A stretch of 6,673 nt of DNA from Deltaproteobacteria bacterium. GTDB taxonomy: Bacteria > Desulfobacterota > Binatia > UBA9968. Both the position numbers and the translations under genes were made by a program. The stretch is taken from assembly GCA_016184235.1 (NCBI GenBank), contig JACPDC010000288.1, positions 1 to 6,673 of the forward strand, written 5' to 3'. Of this stretch, positions 1-6,275 are shown one piece after another (positions within the stretch are counted from its first letter, which is position 1; each line of letters starts with the position of its first letter). The notes beneath the pieces were generated by a model. It ran no database searches, had not been told where the DNA came from, and was given only the letters and a program-made list of their open reading frames with translations.

Positions 1-536
1 CGCGTCCGCGCCTTGAGCTGGCCGCGATAGTTGCCCAGGTTTTGGATGCCGGTGTCGGGATCTTTGGTGATCCAGTGCGAGCATGTGGTGTACGGCGCGT
101 TGTCGAAGCCCGGCGTCGAGATCGGCACCGGAAATTCGTCGAGGCCGAGGCCTTCGCGCTGGAGATCGGCGCCGATGTGGATTTCCTCATGGCACGGAGC
201 CTCTTTCACGACCACCGGCGCAATCGGCTGCAATAGGGCCTGCTTCCACTTTTCGTCCATCTCCTCTACGGTCTCGCAGCCCATTCCGGTAAAATAGATG
301 GCGCGGTTGCCGGCGAGCGCGCCGACAACGACCGGAAACTTGTAGCGCCGCCCCTTGGCATCCGTCACGTTCTCGAACAGCCACGCCTTGCGTTCCGGTT
401 CGGGAATCCCGCCGCGATATTGCCAGCGAACCAGCGGATGCAGCTCGGTATCCTTATTAATAACCCGCTGGATGCGCCGCAGAAGACCGGCGGCCTCCAG
501 CTTCTTAAGATGCTCGCGCACATCGGAATAAGCCAT
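1..536 (-). CDS. UbiD-family decarboxylase, N-terminal part (cut by window edge)
   Basis: The frame opens at an ATG (536-534) preceded by GGGGAGAG (553-546) at 9 nt spacing and an in-frame stop further upstream, and it runs off the left edge after 178 codons. Family features are visible. The start (DVREHLKKLEAAGLLRRI) matches the UbiD N-terminal helix. The stretch FPVVVGALAGNRAIYFTGMG (residues 67-86) matches the conserved LFE...PVVV...R region, and the end reads WITKDPDTGIQNLGNYRGQ (155-173). Known family members (UbiD, Fdc1) use prenylated FMN and a metal ion to remove CO2 reversibly from unsaturated or aromatic acids. N166 and R171 align with the Fdc1 metal ligand Asn168 and catalytic Arg173. 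The catalytic glutamates lie beyond the window. Substrate cannot be told; ubiquinone synthesis and aromatic-acid catabolism are both possible. It follows comEC on the same strand after about 100 bp, so shared transcription is possible but not shown. Confidence 0.9.
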   Translation of the reverse strand, partial: MAYSDVREHLKKLEAAGLLRRIQRVINKDTELHPLVRWQYRGGIPEPERKAWLFENVTDAKGRRYKFPVVVGALAGNRAIYFTGMGCETVEEMDEKWKQALLQPIAPVVVKEAPCHEEIHIGADLQREGLGLDEFPVPISTPGFDNAPYTTCSHWITKDPDTGIQNLGNYRGQLKART

Positions 537-635
537 CGTCTTACACTCTCCCCGTGGTTTTGAGATTTAAGTTTTTTGAGTTCGAGGAGTTTAGTCGAAT
601 CAAAACTCTATCGACGCATATCCGATAAGCAGCTT
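537..635. other. Intergenic gap comEC-ubiD-like, with weak inverted repeats
   Basis: AT-richer than its neighbours. GTTTTGA at 557-563 is repeated inverted as TCAAAAC at 600-606. A 6-bp stem GAGTTT/AAACTC (587-592 with 603-608) has a 10-base loop. Neither stem is followed by a T-run on the minus strand, so I do not call a terminator for comEC. The TTTTGAG-like words faintly resemble the 9-bp array at 6153-6231 but are too degenerate to call the same element. The ribosome binding site of the UbiD-family gene is at 546-553. Confidence 0.35.
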
Positions 636-3134
636 CTAGTCAACACGACGGGAGTCGGCGCGGACGCTTCCCCTTTTGCCGCTCTTGTAAGTCCGGTAGC
701 GCATCATTTCCCCGTCGGTCTCGATAGTGATCGCGCCGTCCTGATCGGTGCGGAGAATCTCCGCGCCCGCCTCATGATAGCGGCCGAGAACTTCTTCGCG
801 CGGCAGGCCGAAGGGATTCCGCTGGCCGACGGAGAAAACGGCGAGCTTCGGCTTTACGCGGCCGATAAACTCTTCGGTGCTGGAGGTCAGGCTGCCGTGA
901 CGCGGGACTTTGAGAACCGCGCTGGAGAGTTCAGCCCGGCTCTCGGCGATCCTCCTCTCGTCATCCCTCTCGATATCTCCGGCAAAAAGGACACTCAGCC
1001 TGCCGAAGGTCAAACGAAGCACCAGAGAAGCCTCGCCGGTTCTGCCCGGCCCCGGGTGGAGAACGCAGAGCTTGACTCCGTCGACGGACCGGCACGGGTC
1101 GCTGCTGCTCAACGACACCCTGCTCACTCCGGAACGCTCCGCGGCATCCTCCAGATCCTGGTAGCGGGCGGTGCGGCCTTTGCCGGGACCGGACCAAAGC
1201 TCCGACGGGGAGAATTGCTCCAAGACAACCCTCATGCCGCCGTAATGGTCCACCCGCGGGTGAGCCACCGCAAGATAGTCCACGCGCAGAATCTTGCGCG
1301 TGCGCAGGAAAGGCGCGACGACCATCTCGCCGGTGTCGAATTCCCCCGTGGCGCTTCCGCCCGCATCGACGAGCAGCACCCTGGAGCCGGGAAATTCGAT
1401 TACCGCGGCGTCTCCGTGGCCCACGCTGAGATGGGTGATGCGCAGCTCTTTCCGCCCGTACCGCTCCCGCCACCAGTAGGCCCCGTCGGCCGCCAGGCCC
1501 AAGACAACCGCCGCGAGCACGATAGCCGAGTAGCGAGTCCGGCGCAGGAGCAAAACGGTGAGGATCAAAAGATAGAGGCCGGCCACCTCGCCGAGATTCG
1601 GAACCGGCACGGCGATGTTGGCGAAAGGCAGGCGCGAAAAGAATCTCACCATGGCGAAGGTCAGGGATAGGAGCGGCTCCGCGAGCCAAACCAGAGGAAG
1701 CGCCAGCGGCGGCGCCACGAGCGAGAACAAGCCGATCACCAGGCCGAGCGGCACGACAGCGAAGCCGACGAGCGGGACGATGACCGGATTAGCGACAAAG
1801 CCGGCCAATGAGAGATGGCCGAAATAGTGGGCGATCAAAGGACCGGTGCCGATCGTCGCTAGGACCGGAACGGCCACGTGCATCCCCGCCTGGCGTGCCC
1901 ACTGCCTCAGCCGGCTTCGCTCTTGAGGCAGCTCCTCGCGCCGCCGGGGAGGAAACCACTCTCTTACTTTGAGCAGGCCCCAGACGATGAAAAGAACGGC
2001 GAGGAAAGAGAGCTGGAACGAGATATCCGTGATGACCCCGGGCCAGACCAGGGCGATCAAGAGAGCGGCCAGCGCCAGGCTCGCGAAAACCTCTTCCTCG
2101 CGATCCAGCAGGACCGCCAGCTCATAGACCCCGATCATGATCGCCGAGCGCACGGTCGGCACCGCCGCCCCGGCCAGCGCGGTGTAAAACAGCACCGCCA
2201 AAAAAGAAAAGAATGTCGCCACCTTGAGGAGGTTCCAGCGCAGCAGCAAGGCGCTGCTGAAGGAGCAGCCGAAGCGGATGAGCCAGAAAACCGCCAGGCC
2301 GAGCATGCCGACATGAAGACCCGAGATCGAGAGAACGTGGTTTACACCGGCGGCGGTAAACTCCGCCCGCGCGGCGCGGGAGATGCCGCCCATGTCGCCG
2401 ACGACCAGCGCCTTCATCAAGGCGCCGTTATCCCGCGAAAAGTGACGGTCTATAAAGCGCCGAATCTCCCTGCGGAGATATTCCACGGCGCCCCACAGGC
2501 CCGCGGATTCCCGGGAGAGCAGCTCTACCCCTTCGTCATTTTCGAGGAAGGCGGTCGCGTAGATCTCGCGCCGGGCCAGATAGGCGGAATAATCGAAGCC
2601 TCCGGGATTGGCGCTGTCGCGTGGAACGAGCGGCCGCGCCCACAAGCGGACCCGGTCGCCGTAGCGCCATTCCCGGCGCGCATTCCGGACGCCGACCAGG
2701 AGATCGCCTGTGATCTCCTGCGCCCCGGTCGGGTGCCAGATCCGCGCCCCACGCACCACCCAGCGGTTGCGCCCCGGCAGTTTCTCCGGCTCCTGGCGCA
2801 GCACCCCTTCCAGATAGATCTGCGAGCTCTCGCTCATCACGGAGCGCAGATGGGTTGGAGGAAATTCGGGATGGAGTATCTGCCGGTGTCTAACGTAACC
2901 CAGAGAGAAGCACAGCCCGGCGAGCAGGGCGAGGCAGGCCCAGCGCCTATGGTGGGGCCGGAAAAGAAACAACAACGGCAGGAGAAAAACCGCGAAGGAG
3001 AACGTTGGAATAACCCACGATGGCGCAGCGGCAGCCTGGCCGAGAAGCAGAGACAGGGTGGCAATGACCAGCCCGGCAGCCGGATTTTTGATCGTCGGCT
3101 CCTTGCGCGCGGCGATGGGATCTTCCGAGGGCAT
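636..3134 (-). CDS. comEC: ComEC/Rec2 family DNA-uptake channel protein
   Basis: 832 aa, normal full length for ComEC, the inner-membrane channel that passes single-stranded DNA into the cytoplasm during natural transformation. Order of parts: hydrophobic N-terminus with about three membrane segments (residues 21-80), a soluble OB-fold-like region (about 100-205), the polytopic Competence domain (about 235-530) with the signatures NHVLSISGLHVGM (265-277) and GAAVPTVRSAIM (322-333), then a C-terminal metallo-beta-lactamase fold (about 563-810). The last part shows LSVGHGDAAVIE, LLVDAGG (D590), HPRVDH (625-630), LFAGDIE (D720), VPRHGS (743-748) and NPFGLP (773-778). Several of these differ from the usual SHPHADH/HxDxDH and HHGS forms, so metal binding may be altered. 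The ATG at 3134 is 8 bp after the uvrC stop and has GAAGG just upstream. No comEA or pilus genes are in the window, so competence itself is not demonstrated; orphan comEC genes are common. Confidence 0.95.
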   Translation of the reverse strand: MPSEDPIAARKEPTIKNPAAGLVIATLSLLLGQAAAAPSWVIPTFSFAVFLLPLLFLFRPHHRRWACLALLAGLCFSLGYVRHRQILHPEFPPTHLRSVMSESSQIYLEGVLRQEPEKLPGRNRWVVRGARIWHPTGAQEITGDLLVGVRNARREWRYGDRVRLWARPLVPRDSANPGGFDYSAYLARREIYATAFLENDEGVELLSRESAGLWGAVEYLRREIRRFIDRHFSRDNGALMKALVVGDMGGISRAARAEFTAAGVNHVLSISGLHVGMLGLAVFWLIRFGCSFSSALLLRWNLLKVATFFSFLAVLFYTALAGAAVPTVRSAIMIGVYELAVLLDREEEVFASLALAALLIALVWPGVITDISFQLSFLAVLFIVWGLLKVREWFPPRRREELPQERSRLRQWARQAGMHVAVPVLATIGTGPLIAHYFGHLSLAGFVANPVIVPLVGFAVVPLGLVIGLFSLVAPPLALPLVWLAEPLLSLTFAMVRFFSRLPFANIAVPVPNLGEVAGLYLLILTVLLLRRTRYSAIVLAAVVLGLAADGAYWWRERYGRKELRITHLSVGHGDAAVIEFPGSRVLLVDAGGSATGEFDTGEMVVAPFLRTRKILRVDYLAVAHPRVDHYGGMRVVLEQFSPSELWSGPGKGRTARYQDLEDAAERSGVSRVSLSSSDPCRSVDGVKLCVLHPGPGRTGEASLVLRLTFGRLSVLFAGDIERDDERRIAESRAELSSAVLKVPRHGSLTSSTEEFIGRVKPKLAVFSVGQRNPFGLPREEVLGRYHEAGAEILRTDQDGAITIETDGEMMRYRTYKSGKRGSVRADSRRVD

Positions 3135-3145
3135 GAAGGCCTTCA
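3135..3145 (-). promoter_or_regulatory. uvrC-comEC junction: ribosome binding site overlapping uvrC stop
   Basis: Read on the minus strand the junction is TGAAGGCCTTC followed by ATG. The uvrC stop TGA shares bases with the Shine-Dalgarno-like GAAGG, which sits 5 nt before the comEC start. This layout is typical of translational coupling and supports one transcript for both genes. GAAGGCCTTC (3135-3144) is also a perfect 10-bp palindrome, probably by chance. Confidence 0.6.
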
Positions 3146-4990
3146 GCGCAGCGCGGGCTTGAGCGACTGAAGAATCTCCTGCGCCACTTTCTCGTTCATG
3201 GAGGGGATCTTGAGCAGCTCTTCCACGGTCGCCTCCTCGATGCGCTTGACGCTGCCGAAGGCGCGCAGCAGCGCTCGTTTGCGCGCCCCGCCGATGCCCG
3301 GGATCCTGTCGAGCGCCGAGTAGAGCGTCTGTCGCGTCCGCAATTTCTTGTGATAGGTGATCGCGAAGCGGTGCGCCTCATCGCGCACCCGCTGCAAGAG
3401 GAAGAGGGCGTTGGAGTTGCGTCGCAGAACGACGGGATTGCTCCGGCCCGGCAAAAAGAGCCGCTCCTCGGATCGCTGGATCTCGAAACTGCGCGCCGAG
3501 CGCTGCACCCGCATCTTGGCGAGTGCGGCCAGATCCACTCCCTCGATCCCGAGCTCGCGCGTCGCCGCAACGGCCATTCCCAGCTGTCCTTTGCCGCCGT
3601 CGACCACCACCAGATCGGGGAGGTCTCCTTCGGCCGCTCCCCGGCTGAAGCGCCGCCGGAGCACTTCGTGCATCATGGCAAAGTCGTCGCCTCCGGAATC
3701 CGCGCTTACCGAGCGAATGCGATAATGGCGGTAGCGCTTCTTGTCGGGCTCGCCGTTGAAGAAAGTAACCATGGAGCCCACGGCGTGCGCGCCGTGGATG
3801 GTCGAGATGTCAAAGCACTCTATTCTCTGAGGATAATTCTTGAGCCGGAGCTTCCCCTGCAGCTCCAGGAGCATCTTCTCCCGTCTCTTCTCCTGGTCGT
3901 GGCGCTCGAAGAAGCTCTGCCGCGCGTTCTCGGCCGCCATATCCAGCAGGTGGCGCTTGTCGCCGCGCTGGGGGCAGAAGATGGAAACGCGCTTCCCCTT
4001 CCGTTCGCCGAGGTATTCCTCCCGCACCTCCCGGTCTTCGAGCTCCATGGGGACCAGGATCTCGTCGGGCACGAATCGATCCCCCTGATAAAACTGGGTG
4101 AGCAGGGACTCCATGACTTCCGCGTCGGAGAATTCCAGGTCCTCCAGCGCATAGGCCTGATTGCCCGTGAGCTTTCCCTGGCGCACGAAGAGCGCCTGCA
4201 CCTCGATGAATCCGCCCTCGCGGTACATGCCGAAGATGTCCTGGTCGGCGCCCCAATGCGAGACCATCCGCTGTTTTTCCACGGTGCGCTCCACCGCCTG
4301 GATCTGATCCCTGATCTTCGCGGCCGCCTCGAACTCCAGGGCGTCCGCCCGCTCCCGCATCCTCTCCTTGAGCTCTCCCAAAAGCTCCTGCTGCTTGCCC
4401 TCGATGAACAGCAGCGCCCGCTGGAGATTCCCCTGGTACTCCTTCGGGTCCACCGGCAGCACGCACGGAGCGACGCAGCGCTTGATCTGGTACTGGAGGC
4501 AGGGGCGGGTGCGGTTCTTGAAGTTATGCTCCGTGCAGGTTCGCAGCAGGAAATGCCTTTCGACGATGTCGAGCGTCTCGCGCACGCCGAGGGCCGAGGA
4601 ATAAGGACCGAAATAGCGGCTGCCGTCCTTGACGATCTTCCGCGTCGCGATGATCCTCGGCCACGGATGCCGGACGTTCACCCTGATGCTGATATAGCTC
4701 TTGTCGTCCTTGAGCAGAACGTTGTAACGCGGCCGGTACTGTTTGATGAGGTTATTTTCCAGGATCAGGGCTTCTTTCTCGTTGCCCGTGACCAGCGTCT
4801 CGATATCCTCGACGCGGCGCAACAAGAACTGAATCTGCGAGCGCCCGTCGCCGCCGCGGAAGTAAGAGCGCACGCGCGCCCTCAGCTCCTTCGCCTTGCC
4901 GACGTAAATCACCTTGCCGCTTCGATCCCGCATCAGATAGACGCCGGGGCGGGACGGCAGGTTATTTATTTTTTCTTCGATAGCAAGCAT
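3143..4990 (-). CDS. uvrC: Excinuclease ABC subunit C (UvrC)
   Basis: 615 aa, full length. UvrC is recruited by UvrB at damaged DNA and cuts the strand on both sides of the lesion. The N-terminal GIY-YIG nuclease (about 12-95), for the 3' cut, has GVY (16-18), IYVGKA (28-33), R39, Y43, E78 and N90. Four cysteines, C152, C164, C172 and C176, have the same 12-8-4 spacing as the iron-sulfur ligands reported for E. coli UvrC. A UVR motif that contacts UvrB lies at about 200-240. The RNase H-like nuclease, for the 5' cut, has D394 (FDIS), D436 (GDDFAMM), D464 (VVDGGKGQL) and H540 (RDEAHRFA). Tandem helix-hairpin-helix motifs (IPGIGGARKRALL at 563-575, then LKIPSMNEKVAQEIL) end the protein. All expected catalytic residues are present. 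The ATG at 4990 is chosen because it gives the standard N-terminus; it has no good Shine-Dalgarno. A promoter lies upstream at 5027-5055, and comEC follows directly. Confidence 0.98.
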   Translation of the reverse strand: MLAIEEKINNLPSRPGVYLMRDRSGKVIYVGKAKELRARVRSYFRGGDGRSQIQFLLRRVEDIETLVTGNEKEALILENNLIKQYRPRYNVLLKDDKSYISIRVNVRHPWPRIIATRKIVKDGSRYFGPYSSALGVRETLDIVERHFLLRTCTEHNFKNRTRPCLQYQIKRCVAPCVLPVDPKEYQGNLQRALLFIEGKQQELLGELKERMRERADALEFEAAAKIRDQIQAVERTVEKQRMVSHWGADQDIFGMYREGGFIEVQALFVRQGKLTGNQAYALEDLEFSDAEVMESLLTQFYQGDRFVPDEILVPMELEDREVREEYLGERKGKRVSIFCPQRGDKRHLLDMAAENARQSFFERHDQEKRREKMLLELQGKLRLKNYPQRIECFDISTIHGAHAVGSMVTFFNGEPDKKRYRHYRIRSVSADSGGDDFAMMHEVLRRRFSRGAAEGDLPDLVVVDGGKGQLGMAVAATRELGIEGVDLAALAKMRVQRSARSFEIQRSEERLFLPGRSNPVVLRRNSNALFLLQRVRDEAHRFAITYHKKLRTRQTLYSALDRIPGIGGARKRALLRAFGSVKRIEEATVEELLKIPSMNEKVAQEILQSLKPALR

Positions 4991-5000
4991 AAAGAAGCGG

Positions 5001-5089
5001 TCAGCGCTCAGCTGTCAGCCGGAGAAATTATAGCAAGGAGATTGTCGGCCGTCACTAGCGATTTTGAAGCTGATCGCTGAGAGCTGAAG
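5001..5089. repeat. Inverted array of 7-bp units (TCAGC x3 / GCTGA x3)
   Basis: The left half is three contiguous heptamers, TCAGCGC, TCAGCTG and TCAGCCG (5001-5021). The right half is three contiguous heptamers in opposite orientation, GCTGATC, GCTGAGA and GCTGAAG (5069-5089), with a looser fourth (GCTGCGC, 5090-5096). The five-base core is invariant in all six units and the two linker bases vary. The halves are separated by 47 bp that contain the uvrC promoter. Positions 5000-5013 can pair with 5068-5081 at 12 of 14 bases. The left half falls in the expected uvrC 5' leader and the right half lies upstream of both -35 boxes. Function unknown. Confidence 0.8.
5027..5055 (-). promoter_or_regulatory. 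Sigma70-type promoter for uvrC-comEC
   Basis: On the minus strand, a perfect TATAAT (5032-5027) is preceded by TGC, giving an extended -10 (TGCTATAAT). After a 17-bp spacer comes GTGACG (5055-5050), 4 of 6 to TTGACA. The expected transcription start is near 5020, giving a leader of about 30 nt that is mostly the left heptamer array. Spacing and the perfect -10 in an otherwise GC-rich region make this convincing. Confidence 0.7.
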
Positions 5090-5103
5090 GCTGCGCTTCC
5101 ACC

Positions 5104-5133
5104 TTGACCATCGCAATCCCACGGTGCTAGTCT
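5104..5133 (+). promoter_or_regulatory. Candidate promoter for the substrate-binding protein gene
   Basis: TTGACC (5104-5109, 5 of 6 to the -35 consensus) is followed after 18 bp by TAGTCT (5128-5133), preceded by TGC as an extended -10. Transcription would begin near 5140 and give a leader of about 20 nt holding the ribosome binding site. The -10 itself is only 3 of 6, so the call is moderate. Confidence 0.45.
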
Positions 5134-5144
5134 GGGCCGCCACC

Positions 5145-5152
5145 AAGGGAGG
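5145..5152 (+). promoter_or_regulatory. Strong ribosome binding site deciding the start at 5160
   Basis: AAGGGAGG lies 7 nt before the ATG at 5160-5162. It selects this start over the in-frame GTG at 5124, which would sit upstream of the site and inside the candidate promoter. Confidence 0.8.
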
Positions 5153-5159
5153 TACCACC

Positions 5160-6143
5160 ATGCATGTCCTAGCAGGAATCTTCGCGCTCGCAGCGCTGCT
5201 ATTTTCGGCCGGTCCGGCCGGGGCCCAGGAAAAAGTCCGCGTCGCCTGGGCCGGCGCCAGCCCGGCCAACAGTCCTATCTGGGTGGTGCAGGAAAAGGGC
5301 TTCCTGAAAAAGCAGGGACTGGACGCCGAGGTGATCAGCATCACGGCAAGTCCTATCGCCCTCCAAGCCATGCTGGCCGGGGAATTGGACGTCATCGTTA
5401 CTTCAGTCACGACCCTGGTGAGCTCCCGGCTGGCCGGCGCCGACATCGTGATGATCCTGGGCATGGTTCCGACCTTCGTGGACCACATCATCACCCTGCC
5501 ATCGATCACCAGGGTAGAGCATCTCAAGGGAAAGACCGGGGGCGTCAACCGCATCGGGAGCACCTCGGATCTTGGTCTTCGACTGGCGCTCAGAAAACTC
5601 GGGGTGGATCCGGAGAAGGAAGCCAAGATCATCACTTCCGGCGGCAATCCTGAGAGATTCGCCGCGCTCTCCAAAGGGGTGGTGCAGTTCACCATCATGC
5701 CGGAGCCTTTCGTGCGCGAGGCCGAGAAGCTGGGATTCAAAGATTTCCTCGACATCGGCTCGCTCAAGATCCCCTTCTGGTGGAACGCGGTCCTGACCCG
5801 CGAGTCGATCATCAAGGCGAAACGGCCGGCCGTTCTCAAGTTCGCCAGGGCGATGACGGAGGCGCTCCACTTCCTCAAGACCGAGAAGGAGGCGTCGAAG
5901 CAGATCTTCAGCAAGAATCTAAGAATCACCGACCCCGAAAGCCTCGAGCGGGCCTACCGCGCCTACAGCGTGGTCTTCCCCGAAGCCCCTTATCCGACTC
6001 CGGAAGGGGTCAAGACCATGCTCGACGACCTGGCGCCGCGCAACCCCAAGGCGGCCGCCGCAGATCCGAAGAGCTTCGTGGACATGAGCCTGGTGCAGCA
6101 GCTGGAAAAGGAAGGGTTTATCAAGCAGCTCTACAGGAAGTAA
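5160..6143 (+). CDS. ABC transporter substrate-binding protein, NMT1/SsuA-like (NitT/TauT family)
   Basis: 327 aa, the usual length for this periplasmic binding-protein family. Members capture small ligands such as sulfonates, nitrate, thiamine precursors or aromatic acids and deliver them to an ABC permease. Residues 1-22 form a signal peptide with a hydrophobic core and an A-G-A cleavage site before QEKVRVAW; its n-region lacks Lys or Arg, which is slightly odd. The mature protein begins with the family's first strand (VRVAWAGASPANSPIWVVQE), then GFLKKQGLDAEV (47-58), the ligand-site region of lobe 1 with ALQAMLAGELDV (67-78), LKGKTGGVNRIGSTSDL (122-138), which matches the family's LKGKkvgv..G segment, and the second lobe (about 125-225). 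There is no lipobox cysteine. No permease or ATPase gene follows, so it is an orphan within the window. Ligand cannot be predicted. It is divergent from uvrC and ends just before the 9-bp repeat array. Confidence 0.9.
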   Translation: MHVLAGIFALAALLFSAGPAGAQEKVRVAWAGASPANSPIWVVQEKGFLKKQGLDAEVISITASPIALQAMLAGELDVIVTSVTTLVSSRLAGADIVMILGMVPTFVDHIITLPSITRVEHLKGKTGGVNRIGSTSDLGLRLALRKLGVDPEKEAKIITSGGNPERFAALSKGVVQFTIMPEPFVREAEKLGFKDFLDIGSLKIPFWWNAVLTRESIIKAKRPAVLKFARAMTEALHFLKTEKEASKQIFSKNLRITDPESLERAYRAYSVVFPEAPYPTPEGVKTMLDDLAPRNPKAAAADPKSFVDMSLVQQLEKEGFIKQLYRK

Positions 6144-6152
6144 ACTGAAGTC

Positions 6153-6231
6153 GTTCAAATCATTTAAGCCGTTCGAACCGTTCAAGCCGTTTAACGTTCT
6201 GAACTTTTTGAACGAGTTGAACCTTTTGAAC
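6153..6231. repeat. Symmetrical inverted array of 9-bp units (4 + 7-bp centre + 4)
   Basis: Starting 9 bp after the stop codon are four contiguous nonamers, GTTCAAATC, ATTTAAGCC, GTTCGAACC and GTTCAAGCC (6153-6188). Then comes a 7-base centre GTTTAAC (6189-6195), then four contiguous nonamers in inverse orientation, GTTCTGAAC, TTTTTGAAC, GAGTTGAAC and CTTTTGAAC (6196-6231). The two halves are exactly 36 bp each. The core is TTCAA, inverted to TTGAA, with variable linkers. Unit 2 and the first inverse unit are the most diverged. The block can fold back on itself imperfectly and is AT-richer than the genes on either side. Function unknown; termination of the binding-protein transcript is possible but the individual stems are weak. 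Confidence 0.8.
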
Positions 6232-6263
6232 GTTATTTCGCGATTGACTGGACTGCTCGCAAA

Positions 6264-6268
6264 AAGGA
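6264..6268 (+). promoter_or_regulatory. Ribosome binding site supporting a TTG start at 6276
   Basis: AAGGA lies 7 nt before TTG at 6276-6278. There is no in-frame ATG or GTG between the repeat array and this TTG, so this site is what fixes the start of the last gene. Confidence 0.6.
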
Positions 6269-6275
6269 TCTACCG

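Noticed and set aside
576..1670. A 364-codon plus-strand open frame opposite the comEC C-terminal domain
   Set aside because: The opposite strand encodes the metallo-beta-lactamase domain; this frame has no recognisable domain.
1878..3170. A 430-codon plus-strand open frame opposite comEC
   Set aside because: Antisense to recognisable ComEC motifs; Arg/Gly/Gln/Pro-rich composition typical of a shadow frame; no ribosome binding site or family features seen.
3350..5080. A 576-codon plus-strand open frame opposite uvrC
   Set aside because: It lies antisense to a complete, fully conserved uvrC; it is low-complexity with many Leu, Val, Glu and Arg as expected from a complement of GC-rich codons, and shows no family motif.
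5015..5929. A 304-codon minus-strand frame opposite the binding-protein gene
   Set aside because: Ser/Arg/Thr-rich shadow of a well-recognised coding frame that has its own strong ribosome binding site.
5919..6185. An 88-codon minus-strand frame starting in the nonamer array
   Set aside because: Its repetitive start (NGLNDLNDF) is only the 9-bp repeat read as tripeptides, and the rest is antisense to the binding-protein C-terminus.
6180..6209. A terminator-like GTTCA/TGAAC hairpin followed by TTTTT
   Set aside because: The stem is only 5 AT-leaning pairs and is one of many possible pairings within the nonamer array; not strong enough to call an intrinsic terminator.
6153..6231. CRISPR array
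   Set aside because: Units are 9 bp, contiguous and inverted halfway; there are no spacers of regular length and no cas genes nearby.
6244..6272. TTGACT at 6244-6249 as a promoter for the aldolase-family gene
   Set aside because: No -10-like sequence at proper spacing (GATCTA at 6267-6272), and transcription would start at or after the TTG start codon.
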